Assembly (NCBI GenBank): GCA_038209965.1
Contig: JBBQXF010000084.1
Span: 1-20,733, forward strand
Reading direction: 5' to 3'
Origin: JALONO01 sp038209965
Lineage (GTDB): Bacteria; Bacteroidota; Bacteroidia; Cytophagales; Thermoflexibacteraceae
DNA length: 20,733 nt
A model generated the notes under the pieces. The model was not told the DNA's origin. It saw only the letters and a list, made by a program, of their open reading frames with translations, and ran no database searches. Positions 1 to 6,567 of this stretch are shown piece by piece (within the stretch, counting starts at the first letter, position 1; each line of letters begins with the position of its first letter). The position numbers and the translations under genes were made by a program.

Positions 1-654
1 AGCTATAATCAATTCACTAATCTTCCTGCACAAATCGGGGAATTAAAAAACTTAACAAGTTTGGATTTGGTTGGTAACGAATTGAGAAGCCTTCCTGCAC
101 AAATCGGGGAATTGAAAAACTTAACGGATTTGATTTTGAGCCATAATCAATTGACAAGTCTTCCTGCACAAATCGGGGAATTGAAAAACTTAACAAGTTT
201 GAATTTGTATTATAACAAATTGACAAGCCTTCCTGCACAAATCGGGGAATTGAAAAACTTAACAAGTTTGGATTTGAGAGTTAATCAATTCACTAATCTT
301 CCTGCACAAATCGGGGAATTGAAAAACTTAACTTATTTGGATTTGTATGGTAATGGATTGACTAATCTTCCTGCACAAATCGGGGAATTGAAAAGTTTGA
401 AAACACTTAGTATCGCCAATAACCCAATTTCTATTGCTGAAATAGAGAAGGCATTGACATTGCTGCCGCAGTTGGAAACTTTGAGTTTAGAAGATTTGGG
501 GCTAAGTACCCTGCCCGCAAGCATCCTCACCCTAAAAAACCTCAAATATTTATATTTAGACAACTATGAGAAGAAACAGCAACCAAACACCTTTTCGCCC
601 GCCGAGCAGGAACGCATTCGCAAGCTACTACCGAAGTGTAAGGTGGATTTTTAA
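1..654 (+). CDS. Leucine-rich-repeat protein, 5' end cut by window
   Basis: The frame is open from base 1 to the TAA at 652-654, giving 217 visible residues; the true start lies to the left. The visible part begins inside a repeat. It then has six copies of a 23-residue LRR of the form LPAQIGELKNLT-x-L-x-L-x-x-N-x-L-T-x, a more diverged LRR stretch, and a charged tail ending in a short motif (ERIRKLLPKC) that I associate with Bacteroidota LRR proteins. LRRs of this bacterial type form a solenoid used for protein-protein contact; no enzymatic domain is visible. With the N-terminus missing, neither a signal peptide nor a fused domain (for example a kinase or ROCO GTPase) can be judged. The gene is more AT-rich than the genes to its right, which may indicate a different origin. 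Family assignment is firm; role unknown. Confidence 0.9.
   Translation, partial: SYNQFTNLPAQIGELKNLTSLDLVGNELRSLPAQIGELKNLTDLILSHNQLTSLPAQIGELKNLTSLNLYYNKLTSLPAQIGELKNLTSLDLRVNQFTNLPAQIGELKNLTYLDLYGNGLTNLPAQIGELKSLKTLSIANNPISIAEIEKALTLLPQLETLSLEDLGLSTLPASILTLKNLKYLYLDNYEKKQQPNTFSPAEQERIRKLLPKCKVDF
22..435 (+). repeat. Six tandem 69-bp units encoding LRRs
   Basis: The string CTTCCTGCACAAATCGGGGA starts at 22, 91, 160, 229, 298 and 367, an exact 69-bp period (23 codons). About the first 35 bases of each unit are nearly invariant, including at synonymous positions, while the second half varies. The last unit diverges after about 400. Near-identity of DNA and not only of protein suggests recent duplication or gene conversion, so the copy number is likely to vary between strains. 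Confidence 0.95.
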
Positions 655-691
655 CCTTGTCAATGGTTGCACTACCTTGTCAATGGTTGCA
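654..691 (+). repeat. 20-bp-period direct repeat at the LRR stop codon
   Basis: ACCTTGTCAATGGTTGCA occurs at 654-671 and again at 674-691. The first copy starts on the last base of the LRR gene's TAA. A partial third similarity (ACCTTGACAATTG) follows at about 703. It has no coding role. Confidence 0.85.
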
Positions 692-759
692 GCGGCAGCA
701 AGACCTTGACAATTGTAGAAGGAAGGGAAGAAAACGATGGAAGAAAAACGATAGTCTTT

Positions 760-821
760 GCCGTTGTCCGTGTCCCACGGACGACATATATTCAGCCGTC
801 CGTGATGACACGGGCAACGGC
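760..821. repeat. Inverted-repeat element, copy 1
   Basis: The left arm at 760-783 (GCCGTTGTCCGTGTC...) is the near-perfect reverse complement of the right arm at 797-821 (...GACACGGGCAACGGC), with a 13-base loop. The transcript would fold into a hairpin of about 24 bp. The ends match those of the second element at 1021-1088, so this looks like a dispersed REP/REPIN- or MITE-like repeat. No T-tract follows, so it is not a typical terminator. Confidence 0.75.
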
Positions 822-841
822 GGGGGGGGAAGACGAACCGG

Positions 842-958
842 GTGAGTGGTCGCAGACCCTAACAGTGGTTTTACAGTAGCCCAACAGGGAGACAAAATCA
901 CTGTGAGGGACAGGAAGGCTGACCCTGTGAGTGGTCGTAGACCCTAACAGTGGTTTTT
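842..958 (+). repeat. Direct repeat, 85-bp period, with internal dyad
   Basis: GTGAGTGGTCGCAGACCCTA at 842 recurs as GTGAGTGGTCGTAGACCCTA at 927, both followed by ACAGTGGTTTT. Each copy contains the small dyad GGTC-nnn-GACC and can form an imperfect hairpin with the flanking CTGT/ACAG in the second copy. The sequence between the copies is only weakly similar to what follows the second one, so this is an old or partial duplication. Confidence 0.7.
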
Positions 959-1020
959 CGGCAGTACAGCAATCCACTCACAGCAAAGCCATTGTGGGAG
1001 ATCGGAAAGCCAACTTTGCT

Positions 1021-1088
1021 CGCCGTTGTCCGAGCCGCCCGGGCCACCCATGTTCGTGTAGTCTTCCGTGAAGACACAGACAACGGCG
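1021..1088. repeat. Inverted-repeat element, copy 2
   Basis: CGCCGTTGTC at 1021-1030 pairs perfectly with GACAACGGCG at 1079-1088. Inside lies a second perfect hairpin, GTCTTC-cgt-GAAGAC, at 1061-1075. The outer ends match those of the element at 760-821 but the centre has diverged, as expected for two members of one repeat family. It ends 24 bp beyond the 3' end of the channel gene. Confidence 0.7.
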
Positions 1089-1111
1089 GGGCGATCAGAA
1101 AACCAGCCCCT

Positions 1112-2140
1112 TTAAGTAGTCAGTACCGCTGCCGCCACCATGATGGCATTGAACAGGAAGTACAGGCCCAGGGCTAGCAGGCCCGCATACAGATCCACCA
1201 GTCGCGCCCGGCGGGGATCCCGGGTGCGCTTGAGCCGAAAAAGCGACCAGGCCGAAATGGCCAACACGGTAAAAATGAAGAGGAAACTGGCGGTGTGCAG
1301 CATGTCGACCAAAGTGAACTCGGTGGTTTCGGGCAAGAGCGAATCGATCACGTATTTGTTGCCCACGGTGGCAAATAGTGAGCCCACGGGCAGGGCAAAG
1401 CGCGGCTCGACAAACCGCGGGCTGAGGAAAAACGAGACCATGCTGATGGCCACTGCTACATACATGCCAATAAATATTTTGAGGAAAAGGCTCCAGGCAT
1501 CGCGGCGCAGCACGATTTCCAAGCGCAGTTGGGAATAATCGGACCGCCGCCAACCTTTTTTGCTGAGTTCTGGATCGCCAAAGTTGGTTCCATAAATATT
1601 GTGGACCACCGAATCTTCGCACGAAACGACCTCCCACCCGTCGATGGCTTCCCGACTGTCATAAATATCGCCATATTCGGCCTTGTCAGCCGCAAATTTC
1701 AAATAGGTATCATCAAATTTGGAATTTTCCAGCCGGATGAACAATTTTTGGGTGTCAAACGGATAATCGCGCACCCGCCACGATTGTTTCATCACGGCCC
1801 GGATCTTCATTTGCAACCAATAGACCGTTTGGCCTTTTTCATCTTTTATACTGTCCAACAGGATGGATTGCTTTTCAAACTCCTTGGCATTGGGGATGTC
1901 CAGCGTGTTGGTGAAGTCCAAGTTCTTGTCTTTGTAGAACAACCAGAGCCAAAACCGGGCAGTGTATTCTTTGTCCCGAAAGTTGAAATCGTGCAGGCTG
2001 ATCAGGTAAAATCCGGCCTTGACAATTTCCACTTGGTTGGGAGTGAGCTTGTTGTCCCGCAGGGGCTGGGCTGCTGCCGTGGAGCCGGCCACCCAACATC
2101 CGGTAAGGGCAATCAGCAGTGGCAGAGAATATTTGTTCAT
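1112..2140 (-). CDS. Prokaryotic pentameric ligand-gated ion channel (Cys-loop superfamily) homologue
   Basis: The 342-residue protein has an N-terminal leader, an extracellular beta-rich domain and four C-terminal membrane helices, the layout of GLIC/ELIC-type channels. Visible marks are YPFDTQ at residues 126-131 (the conserved F/Y-PFD-x-Q of the Cys-loop region), M1 about 215-238, M2 about 248-267, the M2-M3 link LPETTEFTLVD at 269-279, M3 about 277-300 and M4 about 316-340. Only two cysteines (15 and 174) are present, so the loop disulfide of animal receptors is absent, as in other bacterial members. Family members form pentameric ion pores gated by protons or small ligands; ligand and ion selectivity cannot be read here. 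The leader contains LTGC at 12-15, a lipobox match, but also a possible Sec cleavage near AAA-Q at 22-25. The ATG at 2138-2140 opens this leader. It is divergent from maeB. Confidence 0.8.
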   Translation of the reverse strand: MNKYSLPLLIALTGCWVAGSTAAAQPLRDNKLTPNQVEIVKAGFYLISLHDFNFRDKEYTARFWLWLFYKDKNLDFTNTLDIPNAKEFEKQSILLDSIKDEKGQTVYWLQMKIRAVMKQSWRVRDYPFDTQKLFIRLENSKFDDTYLKFAADKAEYGDIYDSREAIDGWEVVSCEDSVVHNIYGTNFGDPELSKKGWRRSDYSQLRLEIVLRRDAWSLFLKIFIGMYVAVAISMVSFFLSPRFVEPRFALPVGSLFATVGNKYVIDSLLPETTEFTLVDMLHTASFLFIFTVLAISAWSLFRLKRTRDPRRARLVDLYAGLLALGLYFLFNAIMVAAAVLTT

Positions 2141-2148
2141 ATTTTAAC

Positions 2149-2176
2149 TTGACAAGTCGCAATTTCCCTATATTTA
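2149..2176 (+). promoter_or_regulatory. Candidate promoter for maeB
   Basis: TTG at 2149-2151, a 17-base spacer, then TATATTTA at 2169-2176, one base off the Bacteroidota -7 box TAnnTTTG. A start near 2183 would leave a leader of about 65 bases. The stretch ATTTACGG-n-C-n-ATTAA that begins in this box recurs almost unchanged in front of aspS. Confidence 0.5.
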
Positions 2177-2247
2177 CGGACTATTAACCCACTTTTTTAC
2201 GCCAATTTTAGTAAATTTTTCCGTGGAAAACCCTAAAACTATTCTGT

Positions 2248-4548
2248 ATGTCCAATAAAATCCGAAAGCAGGATGCGTTGGATTACCACTCGCTCGAGCG
2301 ACCCGGCAAGATTGAGGTAATCCCCACCAAAGCGACCAAAACCCAACGTGACCTAGCTTTGGCCTATTCCCCAGGGGTGGCCGAACCATGCCTAGAAATT
2401 GCCCAAAACCCTGATGATGTTTATAAATACACTGCCAAAGGCAATTTGGTGGCCGTTATTTCCAATGGTACCGCTGTGCTGGGCCTGGGCGACATTGGCC
2501 CCGAAGCGTCCAAACCAGTAATGGAAGGTAAAGGCATTTTGTTTAAAATCTTTGCTGGGATTGACGTATTCGACATTGAGCTGAAAAGCCGCGATGTGGA
2601 GGAGTTTATCACGGTGGTCAAAGCGCTGGAACCCACTTTTGGCGGGATCAACTTGGAGGACATCAAAGCCCCCGATTGTTTTGAGATCGAGGAGCGGCTC
2701 AAGGCGGAGATGAACATCCCCGTTATGCACGATGACCAGCACGGCACGGCCATTATCACCAGCGCCGGCTTGATCAATGCGCTGGAGATTGTGGACAAAC
2801 CCATTGGCCAAGTGCGCATTGTGGTTTCCGGGGCGGGGGCTTCGGCCATTTCTTGTGTCAAATTGTTTGTCAATATTGGTGTAGCTCAAGAAAATATTAT
2901 CTTGTGCGACAGCAAAGGCGTCGTGCGGGCCGATCGCGCCGATCTGGACAAGTCCAAGCGGGCTTTTGCCACCACCCGGGATTTCCACAAGTTGGACGAT
3001 GCCATTGTGGGGGCCGACGTGTTCTTGGGCTTGTCCAAAGCCAATGTGATGACCCCGGAAATGCTCTTGCACATGGCCGAACGGCCCATTGTCTTTGCGC
3101 TGGCCAATCCAAACCCGGAAATTGCCTACGAACTGGCCATTGCCACCCGCCCGGACGTGATCATGGCTACGGGCCGCTCCGATTACCCCAACCAGGTGAA
3201 CAACGTGCTGGGCTTTCCCTTCATTTTCCGGGGTGCACTGGACGTGCGGGCCACCGGGATCAACGAGGAGATGAAACTGGCCGCCGTTAAAGCAATTGCC
3301 GAACTGGCCAAAAAAGCCGTTCCAGACATTGTCAATATTGCTTATAACGAGAAAAATATCGTTTTTGGCCCACAATATTTTATCCCCAAACCGCTGGATC
3401 CCCGCCTGCTCACCACAGTGGCCCCGGCAGTGGCCAAGGCCGCCATGGCCAGCGGAGTGGCACGCCGCGAAATTACCAACTGGGGAGCGTATGAAGACGA
3501 GCTGCGCAAACGCATGGGAACGGATGAAAATATTATCCGGTTGCTGGTCAACAAAGCCAAGCAAGATCCCCAGCGTGTAATATTTGCCGAGGCCGATACT
3601 TACAAAATGCTCAAGGCCGCGCAGATTGTGATGGATGAAGGCATTGCCCAGCCCATTTTGCTGGGCGACGAGAACCGGATCCGGCAAATTGCCGAAGAAT
3701 ATCAGCTCGATTTGGCCAGTGTTGAAATCATTGACCCGCTGGCGGCTGCCACGTACGATAAAGTGCAGGAATACGGTCAAATTTTCTTTGAAAAACGCCG
3801 CCTGCGGGGCTACAATAAAAATGAGGCCATCCGCCAAATGCGTGAGCGCAACTATTTTGGCATGGTAATGTTAGAAACTGGGGCGGCCGATGTGTTCATT
3901 TCGGGCATGACCCGCAAGTACTCCGACGTGATCCGGCCCGCGCTTGAGATCATTGGCACGTATGCCCAAGGCAAGCGCATAGCGGGCATGTACCTGATGC
4001 TGACCAAAGAGGGCCCCATTTTTATGGCCGACACCACCATGATCGCCAACCCCACCGCCGAGGAACTGGCCGAAATTGCCTGGTTGGCGGCCCAAGCCGT
4101 GCGAAGCATCGATATCGAGCCTCGGATCGCCATGTTGTCCTACTCCAACTTTGGTTCAGCCGATGACCACGAGCCGCGCACTGTGCGCCGGGCCGTGGAA
4201 ATCTTGCACCATCGGCACCCCGATTTGGTGGTGGATGGCGAGATCCAGGCCAATGTGGCATTCAACCGGGAAATCCTCAAAGAAAATTATCCATTTTCGC
4301 CTCTGGTGGACAGCCCGCCCAATGTGCTCATTTTCCCCAATCTTTCTTCGGGCAACATCGCCTACAAGCTGATGCAGGCCATCGGTGGGGCCGAGGCCAT
4401 CGGGCCAATCCTTTTGGGCACCAAGAAATCAGTCCACGTGCTACAATTGGGCAGCTCCGTGCGTGAAATTGTCAACATGGTCACCATCGGGGTGGTCGAT
4501 GCCCAGCAGAAAAAACTGCGGGAATCGCTGAAATCGGCCCAGCAGTAA
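2248..4548 (+). CDS. maeB: NADP-dependent malic enzyme with C-terminal phosphotransacetylase-like domain
   Basis: This 766-residue protein has the length and two-part layout of MaeB. Residues 1 to about 430 form the malic enzyme: AYSPGVAEPC at 39-48 with the catalytic tyrosine, the EGKG...KIFAGIDVFDIEL region, the metal-binding GGINLEDIKAPDCFE segment, VMHDDQHGTAI, and a Rossmann VVSGAGASAISC nucleotide site. From about 440 to the end is a phosphate acetyl/butyryltransferase-like domain (FAEADTYKMLKAA near its start, ENYPFSPLVDSPPNVLIFPN later), which in MaeB proteins is regulatory, responding to acetyl-CoA, and usually lacks PTA activity. The enzyme oxidatively decarboxylates malate to pyruvate with NADP+, supplying NADPH in the cytoplasm. 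The ATG at 2248 gives the usual short N-terminus. The gene stands alone between a divergent channel gene and a strong terminator. Confidence 0.97.
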   Translation: MSNKIRKQDALDYHSLERPGKIEVIPTKATKTQRDLALAYSPGVAEPCLEIAQNPDDVYKYTAKGNLVAVISNGTAVLGLGDIGPEASKPVMEGKGILFKIFAGIDVFDIELKSRDVEEFITVVKALEPTFGGINLEDIKAPDCFEIEERLKAEMNIPVMHDDQHGTAIITSAGLINALEIVDKPIGQVRIVVSGAGASAISCVKLFVNIGVAQENIILCDSKGVVRADRADLDKSKRAFATTRDFHKLDDAIVGADVFLGLSKANVMTPEMLLHMAERPIVFALANPNPEIAYELAIATRPDVIMATGRSDYPNQVNNVLGFPFIFRGALDVRATGINEEMKLAAVKAIAELAKKAVPDIVNIAYNEKNIVFGPQYFIPKPLDPRLLTTVAPAVAKAAMASGVARREITNWGAYEDELRKRMGTDENIIRLLVNKAKQDPQRVIFAEADTYKMLKAAQIVMDEGIAQPILLGDENRIRQIAEEYQLDLASVEIIDPLAAATYDKVQEYGQIFFEKRRLRGYNKNEAIRQMRERNYFGMVMLETGAADVFISGMTRKYSDVIRPALEIIGTYAQGKRIAGMYLMLTKEGPIFMADTTMIANPTAEELAEIAWLAAQAVRSIDIEPRIAMLSYSNFGSADDHEPRTVRRAVEILHHRHPDLVVDGEIQANVAFNREILKENYPFSPLVDSPPNVLIFPNLSSGNIAYKLMQAIGGAEAIGPILLGTKKSVHVLQLGSSVREIVNMVTIGVVDAQQKKLRESLKSAQQ

Positions 4549-4568
4549 TCCCAAGTTATACTGTAACC

Positions 4569-4602
4569 AAAGCCGGGCGCATCCATGTGCCCGGCTTTTT
4601 TG
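4569..4602 (+). terminator. Rho-independent terminator of maeB
   Basis: AAAGCCGGGC at 4569-4578 pairs perfectly with GCCCGGCTTT at 4589-4598. The ten-base loop can itself add three pairs, and the stem runs into a T-tract. It lies 20 bases after the maeB stop. Confidence 0.9.
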
Positions 4603-4835
4603 GGCCATTGCCTAGCCGCTGATGGATGAGCGGGAAGGGCAAATCGCTGAAAACCAAGCCGATTAGCGCAACATCTCCAAGCTAGATTGGGCTGAGCATC
4701 GCTGTAAAATGGCCGGTAAATTCGGTTGATGTCAAGTAGAATGGCATAGTGATGTCAAATTTAAAAAACGACCGTCAGTATGACCTGCATTCCGGTAAAT
4801 TTTTTAAATTAAACCACTTTGTCCCGCCCTCTCAA

Positions 4836-4865
4836 TTGCTTTTTGGCATTCTGGAACTAAATTTG
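4836..4865 (+). promoter_or_regulatory. Promoter of the 4909 gene
   Basis: TTG at 4836-4838, a 19-base spacer, and TAAATTTG at 4858-4865, an exact match to the Bacteroidota -7 consensus TAnnTTTG. The predicted start near 4872 gives a leader of about 37 bases before the ATG at 4909. Confidence 0.65.
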
Positions 4866-4908
4866 TCAAGTTGAAGTAAAATCATTTAAACATTCACATG
4901 TCAGGTTT

Positions 4909-5490
4909 ATGCTAAAAACACAGCTTTTTTACTGCTTCTCCATCATTTTTGCGCTGTTCGCCGGTTCAGCCTCGGCCCAAAATGAAATTTCGCCCGCCCG
5001 GAAGCAGGCCATTGATTCATTGGCACTGGAAAAAGTACGGGATTTGAGCAAATACATCAGTGCCATTGGCGACAAAGCAACCCCGGCTGCGGAGGCTGAT
5101 CGGATCATCAACCGGGCCTTGGAACTGTTTGAACCGGGTGCACAAATGGGGGTTTCTTCGCTCGAACGTCCCACGGTGAAAAACTATCCAGTAAAAGATT
5201 ACCTGCGTCGCCTGCGCCAGTTGCGCTACAAGAAAGTGAAGATTGAATGGTACAATATCCAGTACGTGAGCGACTTGGTTCGCCAGCCCAATGGCATTTA
5301 TGTCGGAGTGGTGACCATCTACCAGCGATTTGAAGGAACTATGGACGACGGGATGAAGTACGTGGACACGACCAAAAAGGACATCACGATCTATGTGCGC
5401 CGGAAAGAGCAACAGATTTCGGGCCGGATCATTGGTTTTTGGGATGTGCTACTGGGCGACATTCGGGTGAACGAAACCAAGCGCGGTTAA
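4909..5490 (+). CDS. Secreted protein of unknown function
   Basis: The 193-residue protein has a clear Sec signal peptide (hydrophobic core from about residue 6, cleavage near ASA-Q at 21-24), so the mature protein is periplasmic or exported. The mature part has a helical N-terminal half and, from about 105 onward, alternating strands: KVKIEWYNIQYVSDL, YVGVVTIYQRFEG, KKDITIYVRR, then a WDVLLGDIRVNE ending. This helix-then-sheet order resembles an NTF2/cystatin-like fold, but that is inference from pattern alone. No catalytic residues or metal motif stand out. It has its own good promoter and is followed 123 bp later by another secreted unknown, so the two may be co-transcribed. I do not recognise a named family. 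Confidence 0.8.
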   Translation: MLKTQLFYCFSIIFALFAGSASAQNEISPARKQAIDSLALEKVRDLSKYISAIGDKATPAAEADRIINRALELFEPGAQMGVSSLERPTVKNYPVKDYLRRLRQLRYKKVKIEWYNIQYVSDLVRQPNGIYVGVVTIYQRFEGTMDDGMKYVDTTKKDITIYVRRKEQQISGRIIGFWDVLLGDIRVNETKRG

Positions 5491-5613
5491 CCTGCGGCAA
5501 GCCGGCACGTAAGATTTTGGGCAAATATGCCAATCATAGTTCCATACATTGCGCCAACGCATGGGAACTTCAACCCAGCTATCATTTACACCCACGCTAA
5601 CCCCAAATCCCTC

Positions 5614-6462
5614 ATGCGCCCATTCCGTTTGCTTGTTCTAATAATAGCCAGTCATTGGATTGGCCAGTTGGCAATTGCCCAAAAGGTGGTCGGGGGCAAC
5701 AATGGTGCCCTGAACGACGTGGGCGATCTGCGGGCCTCCACCAAACAATTGAACCAGTTTATCAAACGGTTCAACAATGAGGAAGATCCCGTTTCTGGTA
5801 AATCGTATGATTTAAACAGCCGGTTTTATCGGGAGGCCGAAATGCGCAAAAAGTACTTGGGGATTTTGTTTGATGCCCAAAACCCAGCCATCAGTTTGGC
5901 CACCCGCAACGAATTTTTGGCTGATTTGACCAACAAGGCCCAACCCCAGTTTTTGGATTACTACGCCGGCAAATGGTTTTCGGAAGTGGCCGCCCGGATA
6001 ACGTACCAAGGCCGGGAAGAAGACATCACTTTGTTTTTTGACATCGAGAAAGACAACAGCGGGTATAAATGGGTGCTGGCCAAAGTGTATTTTAAACCGT
6101 TCAAGGAAATGTTTACCAAACAAGCTTTGCCCGGTACCAAATTTATCCACCCGATGAGCCACGAACTCGGCTTCATGAACTTGGACAAGGTGTTTGCCGA
6201 TGCCGCCAATTTGGAGGAATATACCCCCAAAGTCCATGAGCCCGATCAACTCTCGCTGTTCATGTACGAAATCAAGCGGGGCGGGATGAGCTTCGTGGGC
6301 GTATCGAGCACCAAATTCCACTTTTTTCAGATCAATAACTGGTACTTTGAGGTCAAGGAATTTAACCGATCCGGGAACAACACGGGCTGGCTGATCGCCA
6401 GTTTGGCCAAAGTGCCCGAAGGCCAAAAAGCGGCCATGTACAAGTATATTTATCGCGAATAG
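5614..6462 (+). CDS. Secreted protein of unknown function
   Basis: The frame is open from 5527, but the ATG at 5614 is preferred because it opens directly on a Sec signal peptide (MRPFRLLVLIIASHWIGQ, cleavage near AIA-Q at 20-23). This gives 282 residues. The upstream extension from 5527 has no signal-like or domain character. The mature protein contains a probable helical segment (TRNEFLADLTNKAQPQFLDY) followed by strand-rich sequence (ITLFFDIEKD, KWVLAKVYFK) and a conserved-looking HPMSHELGFMNL segment. It ends at TAG. No known domain is recognised and no enzymatic motif is visible. Position after another secreted unknown, with no clear promoter or terminator in the 123-bp gap, suggests a two-gene transcript and a shared envelope role, which is inference. 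Confidence 0.75.
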   Translation: MRPFRLLVLIIASHWIGQLAIAQKVVGGNNGALNDVGDLRASTKQLNQFIKRFNNEEDPVSGKSYDLNSRFYREAEMRKKYLGILFDAQNPAISLATRNEFLADLTNKAQPQFLDYYAGKWFSEVAARITYQGREEDITLFFDIEKDNSGYKWVLAKVYFKPFKEMFTKQALPGTKFIHPMSHELGFMNLDKVFADAANLEEYTPKVHEPDQLSLFMYEIKRGGMSFVGVSSTKFHFFQINNWYFEVKEFNRSGNNTGWLIASLAKVPEGQKAAMYKYIYRE

Positions 6463-6491
6463 CCGGCCAGCATGGTCATTTCTGCGCTTTA

Positions 6492-6539
6492 AAGCCGCAA
6501 TCAGCCCGCTGGCCTTGCAATTCAGCCAGATTGCGGCTT
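6492..6539. repeat. Perfect 11-bp inverted repeat upstream of aspS
   Basis: AAGCCGCAATC at 6492-6502 and GATTGCGGCTT at 6529-6539 are exact reverse complements around a 26-base centre that contains a further CTGG/CCAG pair. It follows the 5614 gene by 29 bases, so it could be that gene's terminator, although only AATTTA and no T-run follows. Its right arm also overlaps the candidate -7 box of aspS, so an operator or attenuator role is equally possible. Confidence 0.6.
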
Positions 6540-6545
6540 AATTTA
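6515..6545 (+). promoter_or_regulatory. Candidate promoter for aspS
   Basis: TTG at 6515-6517, a 20-base spacer and TTAATTTA at 6538-6545, a two-mismatch version of TAnnTTTG. The following bases, TTTACGG-n-C-n-ATTAA, match those around the maeB promoter, which supports the call. The predicted leader is only about 15-20 bases. Confidence 0.35.
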
Positions 6546-6567
6546 CGGCCCATTAATTTTTGATAAA

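Larger units (their letters stand above)
655..1111. other. 457-bp gene-free, repeat-rich spacer
   Basis: Short open frames here overlap in several frames on both strands and have no recognisable protein character. The spacer instead holds a 20-bp direct repeat (654-691), two inverted-repeat elements sharing the ends GCCGTTGTC/GACAACGGC (760-821 and 1021-1088), and a direct repeat of 85-bp period (842-958). No clear promoter or terminator for either flanking gene was found. Confidence 0.7.
4549..4908. other. 360-bp intergenic region
   Basis: It holds the maeB terminator on the left and the promoter of the next gene on the right. Between them (about 4605-4830) I see only AT-rich sequence with weak duplications: CCGGTAAATT at about 4711 and 4793, and GATGTCAA at about 4729 and 4752. 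No open frame of coding character and no stable RNA structure was noticed. Confidence 0.6.

Noticed and set aside
1095..1637. 180-residue minus-strand open frame overlapping the channel gene.
   Set aside because: It lies in another frame of the same strand over a well-supported gene, and its sequence has no family character.
2392..3837. 481-residue open frame opposite maeB.
   Set aside because: It is an antisense shadow of maeB; long antisense frames are common in GC-balanced coding DNA and this one is rich in His, Gly and Gln runs without domain features.
5527..5613. Upstream extension of the second secreted protein to an ATG at 5527.
   Set aside because: The 29 extra residues would bury the signal peptide that starts at 5614 and show no coding character.
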